In this document: in pieces, positions 29,346 through 38,734 of the stretch
How positions within the stretch are numbered: the stretch's first letter is position 1
How the letters are laid out: the number at the start of each line of letters is the position of its first letter
Assembly (NCBI GenBank): GCA_026196495.1
Contig: JAPHSY010000010.1
Location: 21,311 to 85,310, forward strand
DNA length: 64,000 nt
Direction of reading: 5' to 3'
DNA from: Magnetovibrio sp.
GTDB lineage: Bacteria > Pseudomonadota > Alphaproteobacteria > Rhodospirillales > Magnetovibrionaceae
The notes under the pieces: generated by a model
Databases searched by the model: none
What the model saw: only the letters and a program-made list of their open reading frames with translations
Told to the model about the DNA's origin: nothing
Position numbers and translations under genes: made by a program

Positions 29346-30305
29346 CTACGTTCTCCATGCACAGCGAGACGTTTGGGCCTTCAGACCGATCCGTCCTGGA
29401 ATGGGGCGGCCGTCAACCAATAGGTCTTCGACAATAACAGTGTTGCCCTCTAGGCGGTAACGGGCACGAATGGATTTGGTTTGGTCGTACCCATCACCAA
29501 TGTATTTGCGAAGCCCCCCCAATAAGGAAGCATCGACTTGGCGCAAGAATATGCGAACACCAGAGGCTTGTGATTTCATGCTGTGGTGTTTGCGAATGGC
29601 ATATTCTGCATTATGTTCGGATGGCGATAGCCAACCGGCAGGTTGGCGCAGAAATCCACTGTAGCGGTCCATGTTGATGTTCCAAGATGATCCTGGTGCA
29701 CCATCGGCAACAAATAGGCGTGATTGTCCATCCATCAAAGCAACCCGCATGCCAAGACATGATTCCATATGTTTGAACAGGCGACCATGTTGGGAGCGGT
29801 CATCCGGCCAAGCAATCTCAATCATAGGGCCTTTGCCGTGTTCGAGTGTTCTGAGCAGCGTGCGTCCTTCCATCATATCGGTGGCCGCAGGCACGAAGGT
29901 TGTGGGTTCTTTAGGCTTGGGCATAATTTTGGCCTGGTCATTGGCTTTTACGGCAGGCTTTGGTTTCGGCCTGTGAGTGTTCGTTGGTTTTTGTTTTGAT
30001 GTTTGCTTCCCGGGCAGTTTTTGGTCTTTGCCCTTTTGACGGTCTTCAGGTTTTACCTCAGTAACTTCAACAGGTCCTGACTTTAACGTCGGTGTGGGGG
30101 CTGGCGGTGGCGGAAGGGTGAGGGCCGTGGGGATTGGGTTGCTTTTTTCGTTGGGCGTTTTCTCTTTGGGAGTTTTTGGTTCTTTGGCTTCTACTTTTTG
30201 CTCTGGCACAGAGGTCTGGGCGACAAGCATTGTTACAATCCAAGTTGCGAACAACAGGCTGATGACAACGGAAATACGTGCCGTCCATTTTCTACGCCAA
30301 GTCAT
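29346..30305 (-). CDS. TonB-like inner-membrane protein (single TM, Pro/Lys-rich linker, novel C-terminal domain)
   Basis: N-terminal TM then KPKPAVK-type linker and a ~150 aa globular C-terminal region. Confidence 0.65.
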   Translation of the reverse strand: MTWRRKWTARISVVISLLFATWIVTMLVAQTSVPEQKVEAKEPKTPKEKTPNEKSNPIPTALTLPPPPAPTPTLKSGPVEVTEVKPEDRQKGKDQKLPGKQTSKQKPTNTHRPKPKPAVKANDQAKIMPKPKEPTTFVPAATDMMEGRTLLRTLEHGKGPMIEIAWPDDRSQHGRLFKHMESCLGMRVALMDGQSRLFVADGAPGSSWNINMDRYSGFLRQPAGWLSPSEHNAEYAIRKHHSMKSQASGVRIFLRQVDASLLGGLRKYIGDGYDQTKSIRARYRLEGNTVIVEDLLVDGRPIPGRIGLKAQTSRCAWRT

Positions 30306-30308
30306 GGC

Positions 30309-30830
30309 TTACCTCATCATCTTTTCGGCGAACATGCGTTCCATGTCTGAAGCCAGATCATATAGTGCCTTGCGGCGGTCATTGCTTTTGTTTGGTTCTA
30401 CAGTATCTATCTCTGCCATATCTAATGTTGTTGATGTGGTAATTGTGGGCTCTGCTTGGGTTTTGGTTGTGTGTGTTTCAATCTTTGACACCTCTATGGG
30501 CGACACATCCCTAGGTGCTTCGTGGGTCACACGCACTGGGACTTCTTGTGCGGGTGGTAACTCGGGCAGCGTTGGTTGATTTTGCGAAGTGGGTTCTTCT
30601 GCCCTGTGAGAGGGTGAGAGCTTTTTGACAGCGACAGATGCGGCAGTTTTCTCTGCTTGCGGTGGTTCTACACGTTGTTTTGGTTTTTGTGGAGAAGGGG
30701 CTGGTGTCGCCATGTCCATCGGTATGGTGAGCTGTGCAGAATTGTTGTGCGATTCAGACAGTTCAGGGCGATCCATGACCAGAAAGACCATGGCTCCGAC
30801 GACAACAATATTGAAGATTAAGAACCGCAT
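30309..30830 (-). CDS. Single-TM Pro-rich envelope protein of unknown function
   Basis: MRFLIFNIVVVGAMVFLVM anchor, Pro/Ala-rich stretch, C-terminal helix. Confidence 0.65.
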   Translation of the reverse strand: MRFLIFNIVVVGAMVFLVMDRPELSESHNNSAQLTIPMDMATPAPSPQKPKQRVEPPQAEKTAASVAVKKLSPSHRAEEPTSQNQPTLPELPPAQEVPVRVTHEAPRDVSPIEVSKIETHTTKTQAEPTITTSTTLDMAEIDTVEPNKSNDRRKALYDLASDMERMFAEKMMR

Positions 30831-31336
30831 GGGGCCTCCTCTTGCGCTTCGATGCGCGAATGAGAAATTAATATGAGTGCGCGCAGGGCTGCCGAAGTTG
30901 GTAGGCCGACTACGGTGGTCATGAAGGCTAAGCTGAAATGGTCGGTCAGTTGGCTGATGACGTGTTGTACAGTGCTTGGGGTGAGTTCCTGATCGGACAA
31001 GGTGCCAATGCCAAGGCTGATACCCAGCAATGTGTAAGTTAAGGCCAAAGTGGAAACACCATTGGCTGCGTGAAGACCACCTTCAAGCCAGACCGTGCGG
31101 GTTCTGGCCGTCAATTGGCCATCCCCCAGACGTGCCCAGCAGTATACGGTTGCAAAAATGAGTGCAGAAAACAGCGTGATAAATGTGATACCAAATACTT
31201 CTAGGGTCCACCTTGCAATGGCGTCAGGCCCCATTGAAGTTGCACCAACTGCAATGGCCAATCCGATCACGCCCGCACCCAACACATAGCTTAATGAGCG
31301 CGATCCGGTTTCTGCGATGTTGAGGGCGCGGTGCAT
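30818..31336 (-). CDS. Compact MotA/TolQ/ExbB-like membrane protein
   Basis: 172 aa; LLGISLGIGTLSDQ...LTDHFSLAFMTTVVGLPTSAALRALILI resembles the ExbB/MotA TM3-TM4 pattern. Confidence 0.55.
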   Translation of the reverse strand: MHRALNIAETGSRSLSYVLGAGVIGLAIAVGATSMGPDAIARWTLEVFGITFITLFSALIFATVYCWARLGDGQLTARTRTVWLEGGLHAANGVSTLALTYTLLGISLGIGTLSDQELTPSTVQHVISQLTDHFSLAFMTTVVGLPTSAALRALILISHSRIEAQEEAPCGS

Positions 31337-31337
31337 G

Positions 31338-31730
31338 TTATCGTCTCCCGATTTTAGCAGACATCAAGCTGTCGGTATTGACAGAGAATTGATCCAGCCA
31401 GTTGTCTAACATCGTCAGGTTTTTTTCAGTGGCGGAGTGGGCCATGAAGGTGACGTCGTAGTTCAAAAATGCACGCCGCACGATGGGGGTGGTCTTGCCG
31501 CGTAAACTATTGTCACGCAATACCATGCGTTCCATATCGATCAAACGACGTTTGGAGACTTCAATACGGGCATGGCGTTCATTGGGTTGCAGATTACTGT
31601 CAAGGAAATAGTTTACCGTTTGAGCGCGTTCGCGTTCGAGATTTTCCAAAGTACCTGCTTGTGCGACGGTAGAGATAAAGGCGATGACAGCAGAAGCCAT
31701 CAACATAGTTTTGAAGGACTGTATCAACAT
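31338..31730 (-). CDS. Exported protein of unknown function
   Basis: 130 aa with signal peptide; tightly packed in the cluster. Confidence 0.6.
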   Translation of the reverse strand: MLIQSFKTMLMASAVIAFISTVAQAGTLENLERERAQTVNYFLDSNLQPNERHARIEVSKRRLIDMERMVLRDNSLRGKTTPIVRRAFLNYDVTFMAHSATEKNLTMLDNWLDQFSVNTDSLMSAKIGRR

Positions 31731-31751
31731 GATGAAATCTCCTGCTTATGA

Positions 31752-32651
31752 TCAGTTGTTGAGGAAATAGCTGACTGATGTTGCGGGCTGAAGAGAACGA
31801 GTTACGTCGCTATCCGCTAATTCTGCATCCAAACCGTCATCAGCCAGATCCATTGCATCAAGGGCGACCAACTTGGCCATGTAGCCAAGAATGGTTTCTT
31901 CTTGTTCGATGATGGATATTTCTGCTTGAGCATCGGAAACGAGACGGCGTAAATGTTCTTTGCGGGTCATTGGAATTTCTTCCTCACCCATACTCGATGC
32001 ATTCAGTTTATGGTTTTCAATACGTGCAACCAATTGTTCAATGGCTTGCATGTTTTTGGTGAATTGTTGAGCGTAACGGCTTTCCGGTGCCATGCTGTTG
32101 GAGAAAAAGTTACGATCAACATCGGCGTAAGTACGTTCGAAACGTTCAAGGGCCGCTTCTTGGTTGGCAATAACTTCTTCGGCACCAGGGCCGGTGTTTT
32201 CTTGTTGGCTCAAATGATCCAACATGTCTTCAAACAGATTGCGTTTTGTTTCCAGATGCTGACGACGCAGGGCATTGCGTTCTGTCATCATATCCAAATA
32301 TGCACGTTTTTCAGCCAGGAATTCATGGCGTAGTTCTAAGCGTACATCACCCGTTGAAGATGCTATGGCTTGTTGCAGGTCTGCTAATGTTGAGCCTTTA
32401 AGCGAAATGTTTTCTTCAGACGTGCTCAATGCTTCCCCTAGGGAGGATTGTGCAAAATCATTATCCAATGATTTCTTCAAGTAGTTGGTTGGCAACTTAA
32501 CCAAACGCTCACTTGATTGTGGTGACCAATTCACTTGGCTGGCCATTGCAGGTGGCGTGAGCAGTAAGCTCGCCACGAGTAGAGGTGTTACGAAAGCCAG
32601 TCTAAGTACACCGGGATCGCAATGTTGGTTGAAGCGGGGTATGCGTGTCAT
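31752..32651 (-). CDS. Exported coiled-coil protein of unknown function
   Basis: 299 aa; signal peptide LLTPPAMAS then predominantly helical sequence. Confidence 0.65.
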   Translation of the reverse strand: MTRIPRFNQHCDPGVLRLAFVTPLLVASLLLTPPAMASQVNWSPQSSERLVKLPTNYLKKSLDNDFAQSSLGEALSTSEENISLKGSTLADLQQAIASSTGDVRLELRHEFLAEKRAYLDMMTERNALRRQHLETKRNLFEDMLDHLSQQENTGPGAEEVIANQEAALERFERTYADVDRNFFSNSMAPESRYAQQFTKNMQAIEQLVARIENHKLNASSMGEEEIPMTRKEHLRRLVSDAQAEISIIEQEETILGYMAKLVALDAMDLADDGLDAELADSDVTRSLQPATSVSYFLNN

Positions 32652-32676
32652 GGGGCTCTCCTAGCGCTGATGTGGC

Positions 32677-33285
32677 TTAGTGTGTTTGCCAGTGATGCAC
32701 GCGACGCAGTTCTGCTTTGAGTTGTGCATTCACGTTGGCGTCGGAATAACGCCCAATGGTGCTTGGTTTACGCATTCCGAGTAGGACTTCCACGGTGTCG
32801 ATAAATGAAGACCCGTCGGCGTAATAAATGTCCATGTCTGGATATGTTGTGGTGAATTTTTCAAGATTGACACGGGCTGCAGCCACATCACCGCCTTTGA
32901 GGTGGTTTTGTATGCTGAGTGCATAGGCTTGCATCCGTTCATCCTTGGCAACGGAGCGCGCTCCCGGTCCAATGCTTGCTTCGCATTTTTCTAGCATGCG
33001 GGCACTGGCAAGATACTTAGCTGAATCCCCTGTGGTACGGGCTTGTTGGTCTAATTCCAGGGCATCATCGCGGCACTGGCGAAAATCGCGCATGGCTGAA
33101 ACTTCAGCAAACCGTGCTTCGCGGTAACCGATACCCTCATCAAAGGTTTGTGTGGTTACACAGGCCGACAGAACGACACTTGATAGAACGATTGCGGTAA
33201 ACGCAGAGGCGTGTTTGCGGCTACGGTGGTGACTGTTTTTTGTATGGGTTGGCATTGCTTCAAACCTCTTATAGCTGTTGCTCAT
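32677..33285 (-). CDS. Predicted lipoprotein of unknown function
   Basis: VVLSACVTT lipobox; helical-repeat-like body. Confidence 0.65.
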   Translation of the reverse strand: MSNSYKRFEAMPTHTKNSHHRSRKHASAFTAIVLSSVVLSACVTTQTFDEGIGYREARFAEVSAMRDFRQCRDDALELDQQARTTGDSAKYLASARMLEKCEASIGPGARSVAKDERMQAYALSIQNHLKGGDVAAARVNLEKFTTTYPDMDIYYADGSSFIDTVEVLLGMRKPSTIGRYSDANVNAQLKAELRRVHHWQTH

Positions 33286-33335
33286 AAGGGTTATGGATGG
33301 GCCAGAAGCATTTTTTTAGGGAGGTGTGAAAAAAA

Positions 33336-34586
33336 TTATGGCTCTACCGTGAAAGCGAATTCATCGATGGCCAGGTTGTCGCCAGCTGCAGAATGAAAAA
33401 TCCGAGCAATATCGGCAGCGATAACAGGGGGCAACGGGCCTGTTGTCTCGCCTTTCAAGGGATCAGGAAGATGTGGTGTGATGTCCTCTTCAGTCGCAAA
33501 GCAGGCGATCACTTCTTCCCCAGCAGGTGGGGCCAACCGTATTTTAAATGGGAAAAAATCTTCGCTTGGAACATGATAGGCGACATTAGCTTCAAAGCGG
33601 AAAACCTCATCTACGTATGGATTGGGGTAAAGCTGCAATACTGTTCCATCTGCTTGAAAGTAAAAGCAATTTAGCCAAGAATCCCGGTTGATTTCGATGG
33701 TAAATTCAAGGTGGTCACCGAAATTGAAAACGGGTTCATCGTCGTGTTTGCTATATAACTCGATGCTCAATTCTTCGGTATTTTTTTCAGGCTCCAATAT
33801 CTCTAAAGGTTCTTCTTCAGTGGAGATTGTCGGGGCAGGTAAAGGGATTTCTGTGTTGATGTTAAGGGGGGCTTGGGCAATAGAGGTATTATCAGACTCA
33901 AAGTCTTGTAAATTGAACAAGATTACGGCGAATGCAACGGCAACGACGGCGAACAAGGCCCATCCAGGGCGGCCGGGCTTGGGACTTTCGTTGATTTGCA
34001 GTGTTTCGGGAGGAGTGTTGATTAGGTTGAGAGTGTTGAGAACTTCTTTGATGCGATTGGCGGGAAGAATTTGCACACCATCGGGTAAGTGGCTTGAGAG
34101 CAACTCTTTGTGATTGTTGCCTTTGGGGACAACAGCATAGACACGTTTGTTATCTTTGAGCCAACGTGCAAACTCAGCCTGGGCAGCGTTGGCTTTTTCT
34201 GCAATGTGATCTACGGGTTTGATGTGCAGATCATAGTCAACCATGCCCGTCATCCACAAAACCACATCGGCTTCATCAGGAGTGCTGAGGGCAGAGGATT
34301 CATTTTGTTCAACGGAATGAGCCGTAAAAACGCCCAGTTGCCAGCTACGCCCCGTACCAATGGGGCCAGAGGCATCCAGGCGGAAGGCGTTTTCTTCGAA
34401 TGGTCCGAATTCACGCATAATAATGCCGCTGCCGAGCTTGACGAAATCGTCATAGTCCCCGCTTATGGGTAACACTTCGGATGAACGCCCCAGGCAGATC
34501 ATGGATTGGGGCGCGTATTCGGGCGTAATGCGCTGGATCAGGACTGGGCCGCCGGTGGTGGCGACGTAAACGGCTATGCGTTTCAC
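33336..34586 (-). CDS. Bitopic membrane protein with C-terminal DUF4384 domain
   Basis: ~210 aa N-terminal domain, TM WALFAVVAVAFAVILF, then IEINRDSWLNCFYFQADGTVLQLYPNP (DUF4384 signature). Confidence 0.8.
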   Translation of the reverse strand: MKRIAVYVATTGGPVLIQRITPEYAPQSMICLGRSSEVLPISGDYDDFVKLGSGIIMREFGPFEENAFRLDASGPIGTGRSWQLGVFTAHSVEQNESSALSTPDEADVVLWMTGMVDYDLHIKPVDHIAEKANAAQAEFARWLKDNKRVYAVVPKGNNHKELLSSHLPDGVQILPANRIKEVLNTLNLINTPPETLQINESPKPGRPGWALFAVVAVAFAVILFNLQDFESDNTSIAQAPLNINTEIPLPAPTISTEEEPLEILEPEKNTEELSIELYSKHDDEPVFNFGDHLEFTIEINRDSWLNCFYFQADGTVLQLYPNPYVDEVFRFEANVAYHVPSEDFFPFKIRLAPPAGEEVIACFATEEDITPHLPDPLKGETTGPLPPVIAADIARIFHSAAGDNLAIDEFAFTVEP

Positions 34587-35119
34587 CTGAGATAGGCCTC
34601 CGACTTCGGATCACTTAATAATCTGACGATATCGGAATTTTTCTCGACAATCACTTGAATAATTCCGTTTCGCGAAGGTGGGAGAGATATTTGATAAATG
34701 CGGTCATCCGTGCCGGAAACCACCAGGGTCTCTGGCTTGGAATCGGTAAAGTCTAAAAGCTCAACAATCAAATACAGTAGGTTCTCTTCTGCGCGTGATG
34801 GTTTGAACGAAAGTTTGCACCCACGTCCTTTGCGTTCAGGCAATTCATTAGGGCTTGCAGCAGCCATGGCTTCGGGAAGGATGAACAGGGCGGTATTCCT
34901 GATCATTGTGCGATGAGCTGCGCGTAGGTCTGGGTTCGCGTTCAGAGCATTTTCGATATCAGTAGTGTCTCCGTCCAATTGGCCTTGGGCATACGCCTGC
35001 AATCGACTGGGGCTGACAAAATGACCATCGGCTTGGAGCAAGTTATCAGCACTGACAAGCGCCTGGAACTCCTCTTGAACCTTCTCTATGTCTTGGGAGG
35101 TGAGCATATAGGTGATCAT
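34583..35119 (-). CDS. Unknown protein with anti-sigma-like N-terminal segment
   Basis: SPSRLQAYAQGQLDGDTTDIENALNANPDLRAAHRTM; 4 bp overlap with the DUF4384 gene. Confidence 0.6.
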   Translation of the reverse strand: MITYMLTSQDIEKVQEEFQALVSADNLLQADGHFVSPSRLQAYAQGQLDGDTTDIENALNANPDLRAAHRTMIRNTALFILPEAMAAASPNELPERKGRGCKLSFKPSRAEENLLYLIVELLDFTDSKPETLVVSGTDDRIYQISLPPSRNGIIQVIVEKNSDIVRLLSDPKSEAYLR

Positions 35120-36669
35120 GAAGTTTCTCCGTATAGCGCGGTGAATTGTTGATGAAAATTGTTTCGGTCTACATCAAACAAAGATTCCAAATCCAGACCA
35201 TCAAGGGCTTTTAGTAATCCTTCTAGTTGGCTGCCGACTGACAAGAGAGGATCTGCGGCCAACTTAAAGGGTTCTGCTTTATCCGCATCGTTAAGAACGT
35301 GGTCTTCAAACCCTTTGCGGGTGAGCTTTTTAAATGCTTTGGCACCATCATCCAAAACCGCTTCAGAAGATGGTGAAGGATCCGTTGTCACCGTACCTGG
35401 GAATGCAATTAGAGTTCTGTCTTCCGTTTGTTTATCGATATGGGAAAGAATGTGTAGACTTGCTTGGATCAACAAACGAACATGATCCTGTAATCCTTTA
35501 TAGAGTTCTTTACGCTGGGGATATGGTTCAGCATCTGTACAAGCAATTCGATTTTGTATGGAATCCTGTCCTCGACCGATTTGAAGATCATTGGTGATGC
35601 CAGATTGGATTTGACCGAAGACTTCGTAACGCATAAAGGCAAGTGGTAAGGACATCACCTTCGGGCCGTAAGTCATGAGTGCTTCGAGCGGCTTGCGTTC
35701 GGTACTTTTTTTGAAGAACTTAATGTTGTCGAGGGGTGGGGTGTCGAACATGTCCATGGGAGATTCCCACAAGCCGGGAAGTTCTTTCACAGCGGTGTTG
35801 GCGAGGTCAAGTTCGCCATGATCCTGATTTGAACCCAGTCGCCCGGCTTCCGCAGCCGAACGTCGAGATGTGACTTCATCGAGAGCTTGAATAAATTTGA
35901 AGAACAAATCGAACACGGTGCGATAACCTTTATAATCATTTCTTTGGTTATGGAGGGACCAGAACTCAAAAATTGCCGCGTCATCAATTGTGATGCTGTT
36001 TTCCGGGCTGCGCTCTTGCAAGAAATTGTAAACAGTGGTGAATTTCCCGTCGCTTTCTGCAGATACCAGGTGGGCGATGCGGTATCGACGCATCTGGCTG
36101 GATAATTTATTGGCGGCCGTTTTGATGGAAGCTGATGAGGGCGGTTCACTTTCTAGGGAATTGAAAATCTCATTAAACTCACTGAAAAAAGCAAACCCTT
36201 CCATACCTGCCAGAAATTCATAGAGGGCGATGAGGCGGGGCATGCGCCCATAACGAATTGAGAAGTGTGTCTGATCACAGTCAATTGTGATTTGATGATC
36301 TTCGATGCGGAGGTTTTCGGGTGCCGGTTGGCTATGAAAAAAAGATTTTAAGGATGAAGGGCTGATCGGGGTGAGGCCTAAGAAAAACAAAGACCGCTGT
36401 TCACTGCTGCTTTTGCTCAGTAAGCCTAAGGCGGTGACCAGATGACAGAGTTCATATAGAGGAGCATCCTTGTTGGGACCGCCTGTTGCACCCGTTACGA
36501 ACCGGGAAAGCCATTGCATGGTGGGTGTTTCGGCATACCGGGGTTGTCCGTCGGGTGTTGTCGCCTCGGCGACAGCCTTGAAATCTTGGATCAGAGTGTC
36601 GCGGCCTCCAAAATTCACGAGGTTGCTGATCGCAGTGCTCACGAGGGATATCTCCTTAGTTTTCCTCAT
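35116..36669 (-). CDS. Large protein of unknown function (about 517 aa from internal start MRKTKEISL)
   Basis: ORF 35116..36900; 4 bp overlap with the next gene. I chose start 36669 because the upstream 77 aa overlap the lytic transglycosylase 3' end and are Arg/Pro-rich. Confidence 0.7.
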   Translation of the reverse strand: MRKTKEISLVSTAISNLVNFGGRDTLIQDFKAVAEATTPDGQPRYAETPTMQWLSRFVTGATGGPNKDAPLYELCHLVTALGLLSKSSSEQRSLFFLGLTPISPSSLKSFFHSQPAPENLRIEDHQITIDCDQTHFSIRYGRMPRLIALYEFLAGMEGFAFFSEFNEIFNSLESEPPSSASIKTAANKLSSQMRRYRIAHLVSAESDGKFTTVYNFLQERSPENSITIDDAAIFEFWSLHNQRNDYKGYRTVFDLFFKFIQALDEVTSRRSAAEAGRLGSNQDHGELDLANTAVKELPGLWESPMDMFDTPPLDNIKFFKKSTERKPLEALMTYGPKVMSLPLAFMRYEVFGQIQSGITNDLQIGRGQDSIQNRIACTDAEPYPQRKELYKGLQDHVRLLIQASLHILSHIDKQTEDRTLIAFPGTVTTDPSPSSEAVLDDGAKAFKKLTRKGFEDHVLNDADKAEPFKLAADPLLSVGSQLEGLLKALDGLDLESLFDVDRNNFHQQFTALYGETS

Positions 36670-36727
36670 ATAGGGGTGGCTTGTGAGTGTACGGGCAGGG
36701 GGAATGCAAATCAAACACATGAAATGA

Positions 36728-37489
36728 TCAATCCCAGAAATGTGGCCGGTGATTGCCACGGTAGATGCGCGGCGGTTTGCGGTGACGCGGCGGCGGTGGT
36801 CTGTCAAAGGCCAACTGGCGGGTGCGGGGGGCGGGGTAGATGGTTTCCCATTCCTGGCCTTGATCATCACCCTCTTCTGGCAGCCATTGTACGATTTCAA
36901 GTGGGGCTGGCGGGCGTGTTTCCGCGTAGCGCGCCTGGATTATGCTCTCGGTTTGTCTATCCGGTGTTGCTTGATTATGGTTCGACAATGCCATCCAGAC
37001 TGCATTTTGTTCATCGTAAACCCGCTGCCACTTCATGACAGAATCGACATATCGACGCGTATATGCATGGGGGCGAGCATGCTGGCCGCTGCCGTCAAGC
37101 GTGCCGCCGTTATAGTGAGACAATGCCAACTCCCAACGCTGTCCATACATGTTGTGGAGCTGTTTTAAAAACCGAATTCCGAGATCAACATTGGTTTGGG
37201 CATCCCACAATTTATCTGAATTGACATCAAAGTCTTCTTTGGCGGTTTTGGGCATGATTTGCATGACACCGCGTGCACCTGCCGGGCTTAAGGCCCGTGC
37301 ATCAAAGTTTGATTCAACCTTTGCCACTGCCAGTGCCAAGGAAGGAGGCACTTGATTGTCTAATGCTGTTTCAACGACCAGACGTTTAATCTCGACACGG
37401 TTCAGAGCCCAAGATGGGGCCATGGTCACAATCCAACAGGTGGCAGAGAGAAACCCGAGAACGACAAGACGGTTTAACGCATAGGTCAT
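36728..37489 (-). CDS. Lytic transglycosylase (SLT domain)
   Basis: VPPSLALAVAKVESNFDARALSPAGARGVMQIMPKTA...LWDAQTNVDLGIRFLKQLHNMYGQRWELALSHYNGG. Confidence 0.93.
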   Translation of the reverse strand: MTYALNRLVVLGFLSATCWIVTMAPSWALNRVEIKRLVVETALDNQVPPSLALAVAKVESNFDARALSPAGARGVMQIMPKTAKEDFDVNSDKLWDAQTNVDLGIRFLKQLHNMYGQRWELALSHYNGGTLDGSGQHARPHAYTRRYVDSVMKWQRVYDEQNAVWMALSNHNQATPDRQTESIIQARYAETRPPAPLEIVQWLPEEGDDQGQEWETIYPAPRTRQLAFDRPPPPRHRKPPRIYRGNHRPHFWD

Positions 37490-37896
37490 GGTTGTTTCTC
37501 CTTCAATGCTTTTTGCCAGCGCTCGTCCAAGGGGGCGATGGTCAAATTTGTGACTGGGACACCCTCGCGCGCACTTAGAGCCTCGGTCATGGATAGGGTT
37601 CCATCAACGGCAAGTATGATGTGTTCTCGTGATGCCAAGCTGGTTGGGTCAATGGGGATTAGGTCGGCATTCAAGTATTGACCTTTGTAATAAATTACCA
37701 AGTCAGAACTGGATACTTGAGTTTCCTGACTTTTGGGTTGGTCTTGGTTTTTTGATGTTTCTGAGTGTTGAATATGAACACCGGGGCTGTGATCGGTCGA
37801 AATAGTTTCTGGAACCATGCCGCTGCCCATAGACACCAATGTAAGGACCATGATGGAAAAGAACCCCATTGCGAGTGCTAGAGCAATTTCTGCCAT
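37486..37896 (-). CDS. ExbD/TolR-like single-TM protein (divergent)
   Basis: MAEIALALAMGFFSIMVLTLVSMG anchor; short periplasmic domain ending TNLTIAPLDERWQKAL. Confidence 0.5.
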   Translation of the reverse strand: MAEIALALAMGFFSIMVLTLVSMGSGMVPETISTDHSPGVHIQHSETSKNQDQPKSQETQVSSSDLVIYYKGQYLNADLIPIDPTSLASREHIILAVDGTLSMTEALSAREGVPVTNLTIAPLDERWQKALKEKQP

Positions 37897-37933
37897 AGCA
37901 TTATTTTGCACACCGTGAATCATCCGTTTGTCC

Positions 37934-38605
37934 TTATCCGTTCAAATCGTTACGCAGTTCTTGGCTATCCACTTGGTCAATGTCTGCAAAATAGTCTTCG
38001 TCACCCAATTCAGCTTGCATATCCTCTTCGAGGTCCTCGAGTTCTTCCGTCAAACGATCAATGAGATATGGTGCAATTGTGTGGCCTGCATCGTTTGTCG
38101 CACGGCGCAAACACGGCTCGTCACATTTCATATTTTCTAATCTCTGTTTGGCAGACTGAACTTTGATCGTCTCCAACACGTCGCCTTCATACGGATCGAT
38201 TACACGAGCGATAATTTTAAGTGTGAATTGGCTATGGTCAGCTCGGTGCTTTACATCACGACGGACGGTTAGCATGACGGCCCAGTCCACGATATCGTCG
38301 GGTAACTGCTCTAGTGCGGTTATGGTTTCTTGAATATTGCGCCGTTTTACATTTTTCCGTTTTGGGCTTTTGGCGATGCCTTTTTCGGTATAAATGCGAA
38401 ACTCAGATTCATTGAGATTATCGGCAATGGCCTCTATCAATTCGGAAAATTGTGGTTGATTGCGTGCCATGGTTTGTGGGTTTCCATCTTCCCCGATTAG
38501 CAGCACGCGCGGTTTCCAATCTGCGGACACAGTAGAAGCAAAGGTCATCGCCATGAGTGATGCAATAATGGCGAGCCAAAAACGGTTGGGATGGAGGGGG
38601 TGCAT
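37934..38605 (-). CDS. Exported periplasmic protein of unknown function
   Basis: 223 aa; signal peptide ending TVSADW; first gene of the co-directional block. Confidence 0.65.
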   Translation of the reverse strand: MHPLHPNRFWLAIIASLMAMTFASTVSADWKPRVLLIGEDGNPQTMARNQPQFSELIEAIADNLNESEFRIYTEKGIAKSPKRKNVKRRNIQETITALEQLPDDIVDWAVMLTVRRDVKHRADHSQFTLKIIARVIDPYEGDVLETIKVQSAKQRLENMKCDEPCLRRATNDAGHTIAPYLIDRLTEELEDLEEDMQAELGDEDYFADIDQVDSQELRNDLNG

Positions 38606-38734
38606 CTCTGTCTCCTAACTTCTTAAAAACAATCTGGAGAGGATATGGAGTGACTAGAGTGCGTTTTCCCAGGAGTTGTTGGAAATATGGGGAAACCTGG
38701 AGAAAAGAGATGTCTTTATTGATTGAATCTCAAA

